Assembly (NCBI GenBank): GCA_011322445.1
Contig: DRMV01000038.1
Location: forward strand, 1-35,173
Origin: Chloroflexota bacterium
GTDB lineage: Bacteria; Chloroflexota; Anaerolineae; Anaerolineales; DRMV01
Direction: 5' to 3'
Length of the DNA stretch: 35,173 bases
The translations under genes were made by a program, and so were the position numbers. The notes beneath the pieces are model-generated. The model worked only from the letters and a program-made list of their open reading frames with translations, was not told the origin of the DNA and did no database searches. Shown piece after piece: positions 15,549 to 22,931 of the stretch; the stretch's first letter is position 1; the number at the start of each line of letters is the position of its first letter.

Positions 15549-18083
15549 CTACCCGCGCAACTGCGCGCCGATTTTTTGCAGCGCCTTCACGATGCGCTTG
15601 CGAATCTTTGCCGCGTCTTTGTCGGTGAGGGTTTTCTCATAATCCTGATAGGTCAGGCGGTAGGCCAGGCTCTTTTTGCCCGCGCCAATCTGCTCACCGC
15701 GGTAGACGTCGAACAGCCGGACGTCGGCCAGCCGCTTGCCACCGGCTTTGCGAATCACGGCTTCCACGTCCGCGGCGGGGATGTCTTCGTCCACCACCAC
15801 GGCCAGGTCTTCCCGCACCGGGGGGAAGGCGGGCACGGGGCGCACGCCAAAGGCTTCGGGAATCAGACGGAGCAGGGTTTCCGCGTCCAGGTCGGCGAGG
15901 AGCACGGGCGCGGCGTCCAGGTCCAGGTCGTGGGCTACCGCGGGGTGCAGTTCGCCAAACACGCCCACAGGCTGGTCACCTACCACCATTTCCGCACATT
16001 TGCCGGGGTGCAGCGAGGGGTGCTGCGCGGGGCGGAACGTGACATTTTCCAGATGCAGGGCGGCGGCTAAGGCTTCCAGCACGCCTTTCAGGTCGTAGAA
16101 GTCCATCGGGGCGGTGTCCGCGCCTTCCCAGTGGGGGGCTTCCCGCTGGCCGGTGAGTGCGATGACCGCGCGGCGGGGTTCCTGAGGCAGCAGTTCGCCC
16201 TCGCGGGGCAGGAAGACGGGCGCGATTTCGAAGAGCGCCTGACGGGCCTGGTTGCGGCTGTTGCGCACCACCACTTCCATCATGCTGGCCAGCAGGCTGC
16301 GGCGCAGCACACGGCGTTCCTGCGCGATGGGGTTGACCAGGCGGACGTAGTCGGCTTCCGTGGGCGCGTTTTCCCGCGCATCGGGCGGCCACAGATGGGC
16401 TTCCCATTCAGGCGAGGTCAGGCGGTAGGTGATGACTTCCCGCAGGCCCAGGTTGACTAAGGTTTCCCGCAGACGCTGTTCGTGCAGCAGGTCGGGGTTG
16501 GGGCGCTGGGGCGGGAGTTCGTCCGCGATGCGGGTGGTGGGCAGGCGGTCGTAGCCGTAAAGCCGTGCGACTTCTTCGGCCAGGTCGGCTTTGCCGATGA
16601 TGCCTTCGCCGATGTCGAGGCGGTGGGGCGGGGTTTGCACCCGCAGCGCGTCGCCTTCGCGGGTGCAGGTGAATTCCAGGCGGGTGAGCAGGTCGGCGAT
16701 TTCGTCCAGCCCCAGGCGAATGCCCAAAATGCGGGCGATGTCGTCCTCGGTGAGGGTGACCGCCGGGTCGTGGGGCGGGTTGGGGTATTCGTCCAGGAAG
16801 CCCTGGGCTACGGTGCCGCCGCTCCACTGGCGCATGAGTTCCAGCCCGCGGCGCAGGCCGACTTCGGCCAGCGTGGGGTGCACCCCGCGGGAGAAGCGGT
16901 AGGCGGCTTCAGAGGAAAGCCGCTGGCGCTGCACGGTGCGGCGGATGTTGATGAAGTTCCAGGAGGCCGCTTCCAGCAGCACGTTGCGGGTGTTTTCGGT
17001 GACTTCGCTTTCTTCGCCGCCCATCACCCCGGCGATGGAAAGCGGGCCGGCCGTGTCGCAGACCAGCACGGTGAAGTCGTCCAGGGTGCGCTCCACGCCG
17101 TCGAGGGTGGTGAGTTTTTCGCCCGGGTGCGCGGTGCGGGTGATGATGGTGGGCGCTTTACCGCCAGCCCGTTGCACCAGCACATCGTAGTCGAAGGCAT
17201 GCAGCGGTTCGCCGGTTTCCAGCATCACATAGTTGGTCGCGTCCACGATATTGTTGATGGGGCGCATTCCGGCCAGTTTGAGGCGCATCTGCACCCAGAA
17301 GGGGCTGGGCTTGATTTCCACATCGCGAATCAGGCCAAGCATGAAGCGGGGGTTGAGGTCGGGGTTGGTAATCTGGATGGCGGCCTGGCCTTCGATGGGC
17401 GCGCCTTCGGCGAGCACATCCAGGGAAGGCTTACGCAGGGGCTTGCCGAGGATGGCAGCGGTTTCCCGCGCCACGCCGAGCACATTGGCATTACGCGCCA
17501 TGTTGGGGGTGATGGCGATATCGAACACCGCGTCGCCGAGGTAGTCGGCCAGGGGCGTGCCCACGGGCGCGTCGTCGGGCAGGTAGATGATGTCGTCCAT
17601 TTCCTCGGAGATGCCGAGTTCCTTTTCGGAGCAGACCATGGAATACGACACCACGCCGCGGATTTTGGCGCGCTTCAGGGTGATGAGTTCCCAGCCAGGG
17701 GCGTGGCCGTTGTAAAGGCGGGCGCCTTCGCGGGCGTAAGCCACCTTGAGGGGCTTTTCCAGCGTCTTGCCCTTGAGGGGCAGCAGGGAAGGCGCGCCGG
17801 TGAGCACGATGTGCTCCTGCTCGCCGTCGTCGAGGCGGCAGAGCACCAGCCGGTCGGCGTTGGGGTGCGGCCTGACCTCATGGATGGCCGCAACCACGAA
17901 TTTGTCGGGCGGCCATTCCAGGCCGGAAATCTTGAATTCGTGGCGCGGCCCCTGGGGCATGGGCAAGCCCACATAGCGCACGGCTTCGACTTCCAACCCA
18001 GCCAGCGTGAGCCGCTGGGCTAATTCTTCTACCGAGATGTCAATGTCAACGAAATCTTTGAGCCAGGAAAGAGGGATGAGCAT
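15549..18083 (-). CDS. pheT: Phenylalanyl-tRNA synthetase beta subunit
   Basis: This is the 844-aa beta subunit of the alpha2-beta2 enzyme, close to the usual length of about 800. In order: N-terminal MLIPLSWLKDFV; EMAP-type tRNA-binding domain (about 40-155: AAIHEVRPHPNADRLVLC); B3/B4 editing domain (about 210-400: FDYDVLV, SIAGVMGGEESEV); B5 domain (about 405-480: DDIARILGI, RLDIGEGIIGKADLAEEVARL); catalytic-like core (GYDRLPTT onward, with YRLTSPEWE); and C-terminal anticodon-binding domain (about 750-844: PPVREDLAVVVDED, TLTDKDAAKIRKRI). ATG at 18083 follows CGGAGGCCCCC. It is separated from pheS by 594 bases that hold a four-helix-bundle gene and low-complexity arrays, instead of the usual short gap. 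Confidence 0.97.
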   Translation of the reverse strand: MLIPLSWLKDFVDIDISVEELAQRLTLAGLEVEAVRYVGLPMPQGPRHEFKISGLEWPPDKFVVAAIHEVRPHPNADRLVLCRLDDGEQEHIVLTGAPSLLPLKGKTLEKPLKVAYAREGARLYNGHAPGWELITLKRAKIRGVVSYSMVCSEKELGISEEMDDIIYLPDDAPVGTPLADYLGDAVFDIAITPNMARNANVLGVARETAAILGKPLRKPSLDVLAEGAPIEGQAAIQITNPDLNPRFMLGLIRDVEIKPSPFWVQMRLKLAGMRPINNIVDATNYVMLETGEPLHAFDYDVLVQRAGGKAPTIITRTAHPGEKLTTLDGVERTLDDFTVLVCDTAGPLSIAGVMGGEESEVTENTRNVLLEAASWNFINIRRTVQRQRLSSEAAYRFSRGVHPTLAEVGLRRGLELMRQWSGGTVAQGFLDEYPNPPHDPAVTLTEDDIARILGIRLGLDEIADLLTRLEFTCTREGDALRVQTPPHRLDIGEGIIGKADLAEEVARLYGYDRLPTTRIADELPPQRPNPDLLHEQRLRETLVNLGLREVITYRLTSPEWEAHLWPPDARENAPTEADYVRLVNPIAQERRVLRRSLLASMMEVVVRNSRNQARQALFEIAPVFLPREGELLPQEPRRAVIALTGQREAPHWEGADTAPMDFYDLKGVLEALAAALHLENVTFRPAQHPSLHPGKCAEMVVGDQPVGVFGELHPAVAHDLDLDAAPVLLADLDAETLLRLIPEAFGVRPVPAFPPVREDLAVVVDEDIPAADVEAVIRKAGGKRLADVRLFDVYRGEQIGAGKKSLAYRLTYQDYEKTLTDKDAAKIRKRIVKALQKIGAQLRG

Positions 18084-18117
18084 GGGGGGCCTCCGAGGGG
18101 ATGGGATTGGGGGCGAC

Positions 18118-18206
18118 TGGGGGAGTAAGGCAACTGGGGCATTGGGGTATTGGGGTATTGGGGCAATTGGGGAATTAAGGCAACTGGGGGGTTGGGGGTG
18201 TTGAAG
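18118..18206. repeat. Degenerate GGGG(C/T)ATT low-complexity array
   Basis: Short words GGGGCATT, GGGGTATT (twice), GGGGCAATT and GGGGAATT follow one another, bracketed by two copies of TAAGGCAACTGGGG (about 18126 and 18177). The array lies just downstream of the four-helix-bundle gene. It is the approximate inverted counterpart of the array at 18600-18677. Confidence 0.7.
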
Positions 18207-18208
18207 GG

Positions 18209-18592
18209 TTAGGAACGGCGTTGTTTTCTGAGGAATTTGAGGTAACCGTTGAGGACGTGGCGCAAGGTGCGGAGTTCATCTTGCAAGGAATGGAAAAGAG
18301 CGTCGTCCAGATAATTCAGGCGGTGGGCCAAGACGAGGTAGGTGTACACTTCTTCCAGGGAACCGCGGGCAATGTAGTAGAAGTGCGAGGAATCCTTGAA
18401 AGTGTAGCGTCCATAGCCTTCAGCAATGTTGGCCGGCACACTCTGAACAGCGCGGCGCAGTTGGATTGCCAGCGCATATTTTTCTTCTGGCGGCAATTTA
18501 GGCAGCACTTCCCGATGCACCCGGATAGTGAACGCGACGGCTTTCTGCCAGGCCACCAGCGTTTCCAACCCGCGCTGCTCTTCCTTGTCCAT
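18209..18592 (-). CDS. Four-helix-bundle protein, S23/23S rRNA IVP type, 127 aa
   Basis: I chose ATG at 18592 (MDKEEQRGLETLVAWQKA), preceded by GAGGAGGAAGG. A GTG 15 bases upstream is the alternative. Family hallmarks are the opening helix LVAWQKAVAFTIRVHREV, the central RRAVQSVPANIAEGYGR and the third helix YIARGSLEEVYTYLVLAHRL. Related proteins include those encoded in intervening sequences of 23S rRNA and the Avd accessory proteins of diversity-generating retroelements; the biochemical role of stand-alone members is unknown. No reverse transcriptase or variable-repeat pair is seen here. The gene splits pheS from pheT and is flanked on both sides by inverted low-complexity arrays, which suggests insertion as a cassette. 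Confidence 0.9.
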   Translation of the reverse strand: MDKEEQRGLETLVAWQKAVAFTIRVHREVLPKLPPEEKYALAIQLRRAVQSVPANIAEGYGRYTFKDSSHFYYIARGSLEEVYTYLVLAHRLNYLDDALFHSLQDELRTLRHVLNGYLKFLRKQRRS

Positions 18593-18599
18593 CACCTTC

Positions 18600-18677
18600 C
18601 TCCTCACTTCCTCCTCACTTCCTCACTACCTCAATCCCTCAATACCCTAATTCCTCAATACCTCAATCCCTCCGTCC
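18600..18677. repeat. Degenerate CCTCAATACC low-complexity array
   Basis: Words CCTCCTCACTT (twice), CCTCAATCC (twice), CCTCAATACC (twice) and CCTAATT run from the start region of the four-helix-bundle gene to the pheS stop. The reverse complement (GGTATTGAGG, GGATTGAGG) resembles the GGGGTATTGGGG words on the other side of that gene. Confidence 0.7.
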
Positions 18678-19754
18678 TCAAAACTGTTCAAGAAACCTCA
18701 AATCACCACTCCAAAAATACCGGATATCCTCGATATGGTGGCGCAGCATGGTGATGCGTTCAGGGCCCATGCCGAAGGCAAAGCCGGTGTATTTTTCGGG
18801 GTCGTAGCCGCCGTTGCGGAGCACGGTGGGGTGCACTTCGCCGCAGCCCAGAATTTCCAGCCAGCCGGTGTATTTGCACACGTTGCAGCCTTTGCCGCCG
18901 CAGAGGAAGCATTCCACATCCATCTCCGCGCTCGGCTCGGTGAAGGGGAAATAACTGGCGCGGAAGCGAGTGCGCACCGTGGGGCCGAACATGCTGCGGG
19001 CAAAGTCCAGCAGGGTGCCTTTCAGGTCGCTGAACGTGATGTGTTTGCCCACGGCCAGTCCTTCCACCTGGGTGAACTGGATTTCGGAGCGGGCGGTGAT
19101 TTGCTCGTAGCGATAGACCATGCCGGGCAGGATGACGCGCAGGGGCGGCGGATTTTCGGGCAGGGGGCCTTCGCCGGTGTAGCCCGTGGCCGCGCGCATG
19201 GCGTGGATTTGCCCCGCGGTGGTGTGGGTGCGCAGCAGCACGGGGTAATGCTCGCCGTCGCCGCCGTGGTCGATGTAGAACGTATCTTGCATTTCGCGCG
19301 CGGGGTGATGCGGCGGAATGTTGACCAGTTGGAAGTTGTATTCGTCCAGTTCCACCTCGCGCGAGCGCACCACCTGAAAGCCCATTTCCGCGAAGATGGT
19401 GATGATGCGCTGGTGGGTTTGGGTGACCGGATGCATGCCGCCGCGGTGGGGGCGCCGGCCGGGCAGAGTGATGTCCAGCCGCTCGCTTTTCAGCGCCTGC
19501 GCCAGGGCCTGTTGGCGCAGGGCTTCCGCACGTTCCGCGTATGCGGCTTCCAGTGCCTGTCGAATTTCGTTGGCGCGCTTGCCCACCAGCGGGCGCTCTT
19601 CGGGCGAGAGTTTGCCCATCTGGGGGAAGACCTGCATCAGCGGCGATTTGCGCCCCAGGTGGGCCACCTTCCAGGCCTCGAGCGCCTCGGCATCTTGCGC
19701 GTCGGCCAGGGCCTGCAATGCCTTTTGTTGAATGCGTTCCAGTTCTTCCAGCAT
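18678..19754 (-). CDS. pheS: Phenylalanyl-tRNA synthetase alpha subunit
   Basis: ATG at 19754 (MLEELERIQQKAL) lies five bases behind AAAGGAGGT, so I prefer it to the ATG eight codons upstream. The product is 358 aa. The N-terminal coiled coil binds tRNA (residues 1-85). The catalytic core carries motif 1 (HPVTQTHQRIITIFAEMGF), motif 2 (VYRYEQITARSEIQFTQVEG) and motif 3 (FGMGPERITMLRHHIEDIR). A Cys-rich loop (CFLCGGKGCNVCKYTGW), with four Cys in two CxxC pairs, looks like a zinc knuckle; such a loop occurs in some bacterial PheS proteins. It is the first gene of the T-box-controlled pheST operon. Confidence 0.97.
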   Translation of the reverse strand: MLEELERIQQKALQALADAQDAEALEAWKVAHLGRKSPLMQVFPQMGKLSPEERPLVGKRANEIRQALEAAYAERAEALRQQALAQALKSERLDITLPGRRPHRGGMHPVTQTHQRIITIFAEMGFQVVRSREVELDEYNFQLVNIPPHHPAREMQDTFYIDHGGDGEHYPVLLRTHTTAGQIHAMRAATGYTGEGPLPENPPPLRVILPGMVYRYEQITARSEIQFTQVEGLAVGKHITFSDLKGTLLDFARSMFGPTVRTRFRASYFPFTEPSAEMDVECFLCGGKGCNVCKYTGWLEILGCGEVHPTVLRNGGYDPEKYTGFAFGMGPERITMLRHHIEDIRYFWSGDLRFLEQF

Positions 19755-19779
19755 ACGACCTCCTTTATTTTCATCCACC

Positions 19780-19955
19780 GATTGACACAGATTTACACCG
19801 ATTGGGTGAAAAACACAGAAGACACAAAAAACCCACAGCAGACACAGAAATTTTTTCTTTGCGTTGCGTCCATCCTTGGCGCCCTTGGCGTCATCTTGGC
19901 GACCTTGGCGCTAATCTCTCTGCGTCTTTGCGCCATCTCTGCGCTTCTGCGTTAA
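19780..19955. repeat. Degenerate word-repeat tract between Phe T-box and pheS
   Basis: This holds no gene. On the minus strand it is built from short recurring words: GCGCAGAAGCGCAGAGATGGCG, GCAAAGACGCAGAGAG, GCGCCAAGG (several near-copies), CTGTGTCTGCTGTGG, TGTGTCTTCTGTG, and a pair AATCGGTGTAAATC / GTCAATCGGTGG. It separates the T-box terminator from the pheS ribosome-binding site by about 180 bases. Similar words recur in many unrelated environmental genomes, as I recall; I could not check this. Confidence 0.6.
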
Positions 19956-19956
19956 A

Positions 19957-20229
19957 CCAAAACCTCCCGCCCCATCAAGGGACGGGAGGGAGAACCCGCG
20001 GTACCACCCTTGTTGGCCGTGCACGGCACAGCCCACTCGTTGCGCCTACGGGCAATGGTTGCCGATAGGCTCCCCCGATAACGCAGGGGCGGCGGCCCGG
20101 GCTACTGCACCTTCACCCGGGCGGCTCGGAAGGGAACTTCGGTCGGCTTCCACCGAGGGCGGGTTGCAGCCTGTGCCCGCCCCTCTCTGGCGGCTTCCGT
20201 CGGCCTACTTTCCTTCGTCATCGCCGTTG
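19957..20229 (-). promoter_or_regulatory. T-box leader, Phe-specific, upstream of pheS
   Basis: Transcribed leftward. The specifier codon TTC (Phe; complement at 20134-20136) lies in AAG-TTC-CCTTCCGAGC, in the same context as the Ile T-box at 34.8 kb. The conserved T-box AAGGGTGGTACCGCGGG is at about 19994-20011. The terminator is CCTCCCGTCCC / GGGGCGGGAGG followed by TTTTGG (19957-19989). Uncharged tRNA-Phe should pair with both the specifier and the T-box bulge and prevent termination, turning on pheS and pheT when phenylalanine is short. Confidence 0.93.
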
Positions 20230-20234
20230 GTTTA

Positions 20235-20262
20235 ATTGTGCCCGAAAACGGCCGTCTGTCAA
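20235..20262 (-). promoter_or_regulatory. Promoter of the pheST T-box leader
   Basis: On the minus strand TTGACA (20257-20262) is followed after 16 bases by CACAAT (20235-20240). Transcription would start near 20228, at the beginning of the T-box stem I. Confidence 0.65.
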
Positions 20263-20273
20263 GGGCTGGTGTG

Positions 20274-20308
20274 AAAAAAGCGCGGTTGTCGGGCTTTTAC
20301 GCCCGCGC
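20274..20308 (-). terminator. Terminator of the SDR-AIM24-glycosyltransferase genes
   Basis: Read leftward, GCGCGGGCGTAAAAGCCCG and then CCGCGC form a stem (20280-20308) followed by six T (20274-20279). The stem overlaps the stop codon of the glycosyltransferase-like gene. Confidence 0.7.
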
Positions 20309-21283
20309 AGCCTGGTGCACGGCTTGCAAAAAGGCTTCGCTTGTCCATGTTGCGGCGCGCGCCCGGCCGCTTTCCCGCAGGGCGTCGGCCACGTCGTCTT
20401 CCACGACGACGGTGACCAGGGCTGCGGCAAGGTCGCGTGCAGCGTCGCAGGGGGCGAGGTATGCCGCTGTGCCCACCATGGCCGCCGTGGCCGCTTCCTC
20501 ACAGGCTACCACCGGCACGCCCCACGCTAACGCCAGCCGAAGGGGAGAACCCCACGCCGTCGCAACCAGCGGGTGAAACAATGCCACCGCGTGGGCATAC
20601 ACCGCCGGCAGGAGCGCCGGGTTTACCGCGGGGTAGGGAATGATGGTGTCGGCAATTTCTGGCGGGGCAGGCACGGTCAGGTCGTCGGGCGCGCCCAAGA
20701 TCACCAGGGGCGTGCTGCCGCCGATGCTGCCTGCTGCCCACCGCAACCAAACTTCCAATGCCCGTTCCCAGTGGGCGGCGTGCAAAGGCGCGTGGAAGAG
20801 CACGAAGGCTTCTGGCAGAGGCCGCGGTAAAGGAAGGCTTGCAGGGCTGGAAAGAGGTGGCGGCGGTGGCAAAGCCGCCGACGAAAGCGTGGTCCCCCGT
20901 GCGGCCCCGCCTTCGCCCAGCGCCAGCCGCAACCGCGCCCACCCGCCAGAGCGGGCTGAGGAAGTTTCGGGAGCAGGCGCGTGCAGCGTAGGCACCGCGC
21001 GCCATAGGGGCAGGCCTGCGGTGCCGTAGAGCAGGTCAGCCTGTTGGTACCTGGCCTGCTGTGCTAAGGTGCGCTGTTCCCACCGCAGGCGCCCGCGCGA
21101 TGTGGGCGGCTGGGGGGAGATTTCCGCGGGCGCGGCTTCCCACGGCGGGGGTGGCGAAGCAGGCCAGGCTACGATGACTTCTTCCCCCGCGACGCGCAGG
21201 GCTTCCCAGGCGCTCCACAGATGCACCGCGGCGGGCGAAAGCGGCGCCCGCACCAACGGCCAGCCGTCGAGCAGCACCCGCAT
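20297..21283 (-). CDS. Glycosyltransferase-like protein (GT-B, family 4 type), 328 aa
   Basis: The N-terminus has the GT4 look (MRVLLDGWPLV at residue 1 and the W-x-A pattern). The C-terminal half carries the donor-binding region: PLVILGAPDD, HAVALFHPLVATAWGSPLRLALAWGVPVVACEEAA and DAARDLAAALVTVVVEDDV. It replaces the usual F-G-x-P-x-x-E-A-x-A pattern with a divergent W-G-S-P-L-R-L-A. The middle (about 125-165) is a Pro/Leu/Ser-rich low-complexity linker. The protein is shorter than typical GT4 enzymes (about 370-400 aa), with a poorly conserved acceptor domain. It is two bases downstream of the AIM24-family gene, so co-transcribed. Substrate unknown. Confidence 0.75.
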   Translation of the reverse strand: MRVLLDGWPLVRAPLSPAAVHLWSAWEALRVAGEEVIVAWPASPPPPWEAAPAEISPQPPTSRGRLRWEQRTLAQQARYQQADLLYGTAGLPLWRAVPTLHAPAPETSSARSGGWARLRLALGEGGAARGTTLSSAALPPPPPLSSPASLPLPRPLPEAFVLFHAPLHAAHWERALEVWLRWAAGSIGGSTPLVILGAPDDLTVPAPPEIADTIIPYPAVNPALLPAVYAHAVALFHPLVATAWGSPLRLALAWGVPVVACEEAATAAMVGTAAYLAPCDAARDLAAALVTVVVEDDVADALRESGRARAATWTSEAFLQAVHQAARA

Positions 21284-21285
21284 GG

Positions 21286-22047
21286 CTACGAACCGCTCAA
21301 CAAATTACCCAAAAGGTCGCCGCCGATGCCATCCACGCCTTTCTTTTCGCCCACTTGCTTGTGGGTAGCCGCGAGGATGCGGTCGGCCAGGCGGGAGAGC
21401 GGCAGGCTCTGCAAATAAACTTTCCCCGGCCCGCGCAGGGTGGCGAGGAAAAGCCCTTCGCCGCCGAAGAGCATGTTCTTGAAGCCCTTCATCAGTTGGA
21501 TGTTGTAATCGACGGTGGTGGAAAAGCCCACAATGCAGCCGCTATCGACCCGTAGGGTTTCACCCGCTGCCAGTTGCTTTTCGAGCACCGTGCCACCTGC
21601 ATGGATGAAGGCCAGTCCCTTGCCTTCCAGCCGCTGAAGTACGAAGCCCTCACCGCCGAACAGCCCGGCACCCAGCCGTTTGCTGAAAGCCACCGTGACG
21701 TCGATGCCCTGTGCTGAGCAAAGGTAAGCGTCGCGCTGGCAAATGAACGAGCCACCTTCCGCTGTCAGGTCCAGCGACACGATCTTGCCGGGGTAAGGCG
21801 CAGCAAAGGCCACGCTGGCGCGACGCTGCCCCCGGTTGAGGAAGGTGGTGATGAAGAAACTCTCGCCAGCAAAGGCGCGCTTGAGGCCCTTCAGGAATCC
21901 GCCGCCGGTGCTGGTTTCCATTTCGATGCCGTCTTCCATGAACGTCATCGTCCCCGTCTCGGCGCGCACGCCTTCGCCGGGGTCGAGGATGATTTCCACC
22001 ATCTGCAAATCGTCGCCGTGTATCCGGTAATCCACTTGGTCGGCCAC
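21286..22047 (-). CDS. AIM24/TIGR00266-family protein, 253 aa
   Basis: The start is GTG at 22047 (ADQVDYRIHGDDLQ), well placed behind AAGGAGG. The whole length matches the AIM24 family: beta-rich, GEGVRAETGTMTFMEDGI near the start, a Gly-rich LKGLKRAFAGESFF, GLFGGEGFVLQRLEGKGLAFIHAGG and FKNMLFGGEGLFLATLRGPGKVYLQSLP near the end. Bacterial members are intracellular beta-sandwich proteins of unknown function; AIM24 itself is a mitochondrial inner-membrane organiser. It lies between an SDR gene (30 bases upstream) and the glycosyltransferase-like gene. Confidence 0.92.
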   Translation of the reverse strand: MADQVDYRIHGDDLQMVEIILDPGEGVRAETGTMTFMEDGIEMETSTGGGFLKGLKRAFAGESFFITTFLNRGQRRASVAFAAPYPGKIVSLDLTAEGGSFICQRDAYLCSAQGIDVTVAFSKRLGAGLFGGEGFVLQRLEGKGLAFIHAGGTVLEKQLAAGETLRVDSGCIVGFSTTVDYNIQLMKGFKNMLFGGEGLFLATLRGPGKVYLQSLPLSRLADRILAATHKQVGEKKGVDGIGGDLLGNLLSGS

Positions 22048-22077
22048 TCGAGCCTCCTTGTTTTGGGAAAGGGTAAA

Positions 22078-22857
22078 CTAACTGACTTTGCCGGCAGCCC
22101 AGCGCTGGCCTCCGTCGAGCACCAGGGCCTCGCCGGTGATGAAATCGCTGGCAGGGGAAGCCAGGTAAAGCGCCGCGGCGGCAATTTCTTCCGGCGACGC
22201 CATGCGCTTTGCCGGGATGGTTGCCAGCACTTTTTCGCTCAGGGCCGGGTTATCCCACAGTGCCTGGCTGAAGCGTGTCTTGACCAGGCCGGGGGCAATG
22301 GCGTTGACCTGGATGTTGACTGGCGCAAGTTCCAGCGCCAGGGCGCGGGTCAGCATGATGACGGCGGCCTTGCTGGCACTGTAAACGCCCATGCCTTCCA
22401 GCGGGGTAAGCCCGGCAATGGAGGCGATGTTGATGATTTTGCCGCCGCCGCGCGCCTGCATGTGCGGCACCGCCGCTTTGACCGTGCGAAAATAGCCCAC
22501 CACGTTGACATCCAGAATTTTATGCCAGTGGCTCTCTTCAGCGGTCAGCAACGGCCCAAAATGCGGGTTGGTGGCGGCGTTGTTCACCAGGATGTCAAGG
22601 CCGCCAAACGTTTCCACGGCGCGGGCGATCAGGTGGCCCACGGCTTCGCTGTTGCCAGTGTGGGCGGCCACGGCCAGCGCCTGCCCGCCTTGGGCACGGA
22701 TGGCCTCGGCCACCGCATCCACGGCTTCCTGCTTGCGGCTGGAAACCACCACTGCTGCACCGGCGGCAGCCAACGCTTCGGCAATCGCCCGCCCGATGCC
22801 GCGCGAGGCGCCAGTAATGACGGCAACTTTGCCTTCCAGGTTCGTTGTGTTCATCAT
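22078..22857 (-). CDS. Short-chain dehydrogenase/reductase, 259 aa
   Basis: This is a classical SDR: cofactor motif TGASRGIG (residues about 16-23), [10 protein letters not shown] (about 95), catalytic Ser in [10 protein letters not shown], catalytic YSASKAA (Tyr/Lys) and a C-terminal [14 protein letters not shown] typical of FabG-like enzymes. Start at ATG 22857 ([16 protein letters not shown]) behind AGGAGGTGC; the next ATG is adjacent. The basic residue after the cofactor strand (SSRKQEAV) suggests NADP(H). Substrate cannot be told from sequence. First gene of the SDR-AIM24-glycosyltransferase group. Confidence 0.93.
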   Translation of the reverse strand: MMNTTNLEGKVAVITGASRGIGRAIAEALAAAGAAVVVSSRKQEAVDAVAEAIRAQGGQALAVAAHTGNSEAVGHLIARAVETFGGLDILVNNAATNPHFGPLLTAEESHWHKILDVNVVGYFRTVKAAVPHMQARGGGKIINIASIAGLTPLEGMGVYSASKAAVIMLTRALALELAPVNIQVNAIAPGLVKTRFSQALWDNPALSEKVLATIPAKRMASPEEIAAAALYLASPASDFITGEALVLDGGQRWAAGKVS

Positions 22858-22872
22858 GCACCTCCTGGAGTG

Positions 22873-22878
22873 ATTATA
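22873..22878 (-). promoter_or_regulatory. -10 box upstream of the SDR gene
   Basis: TATAAT on the minus strand lies 15 bases before the SDR start. It implies a very short leader. No convincing -35 is present. Confidence 0.4.
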
Positions 22879-22931
22879 CAGCATTCCCCCTCGCAAGCGG
22901 CGTGTGGGTCAGGGCATTCCTTGCTGAAGGG

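Noticed and set aside
16482-18023. 513-aa open frame on the plus strand
   Set aside because: It is antisense to pheT, whose domains are unmistakable; the product is low-information Gly/Val/His-rich sequence.
18118-18677. CRISPR array or diversity-generating retroelement around the four-helix-bundle gene
   Set aside because: The repeats are 8-12-base degenerate words without constant spacers, and no Cas gene, reverse transcriptase or variable-repeat pair is present.
18735-19955. 406-aa open frame on the plus strand
   Set aside because: Antisense to pheS and extends into the word-repeat tract.
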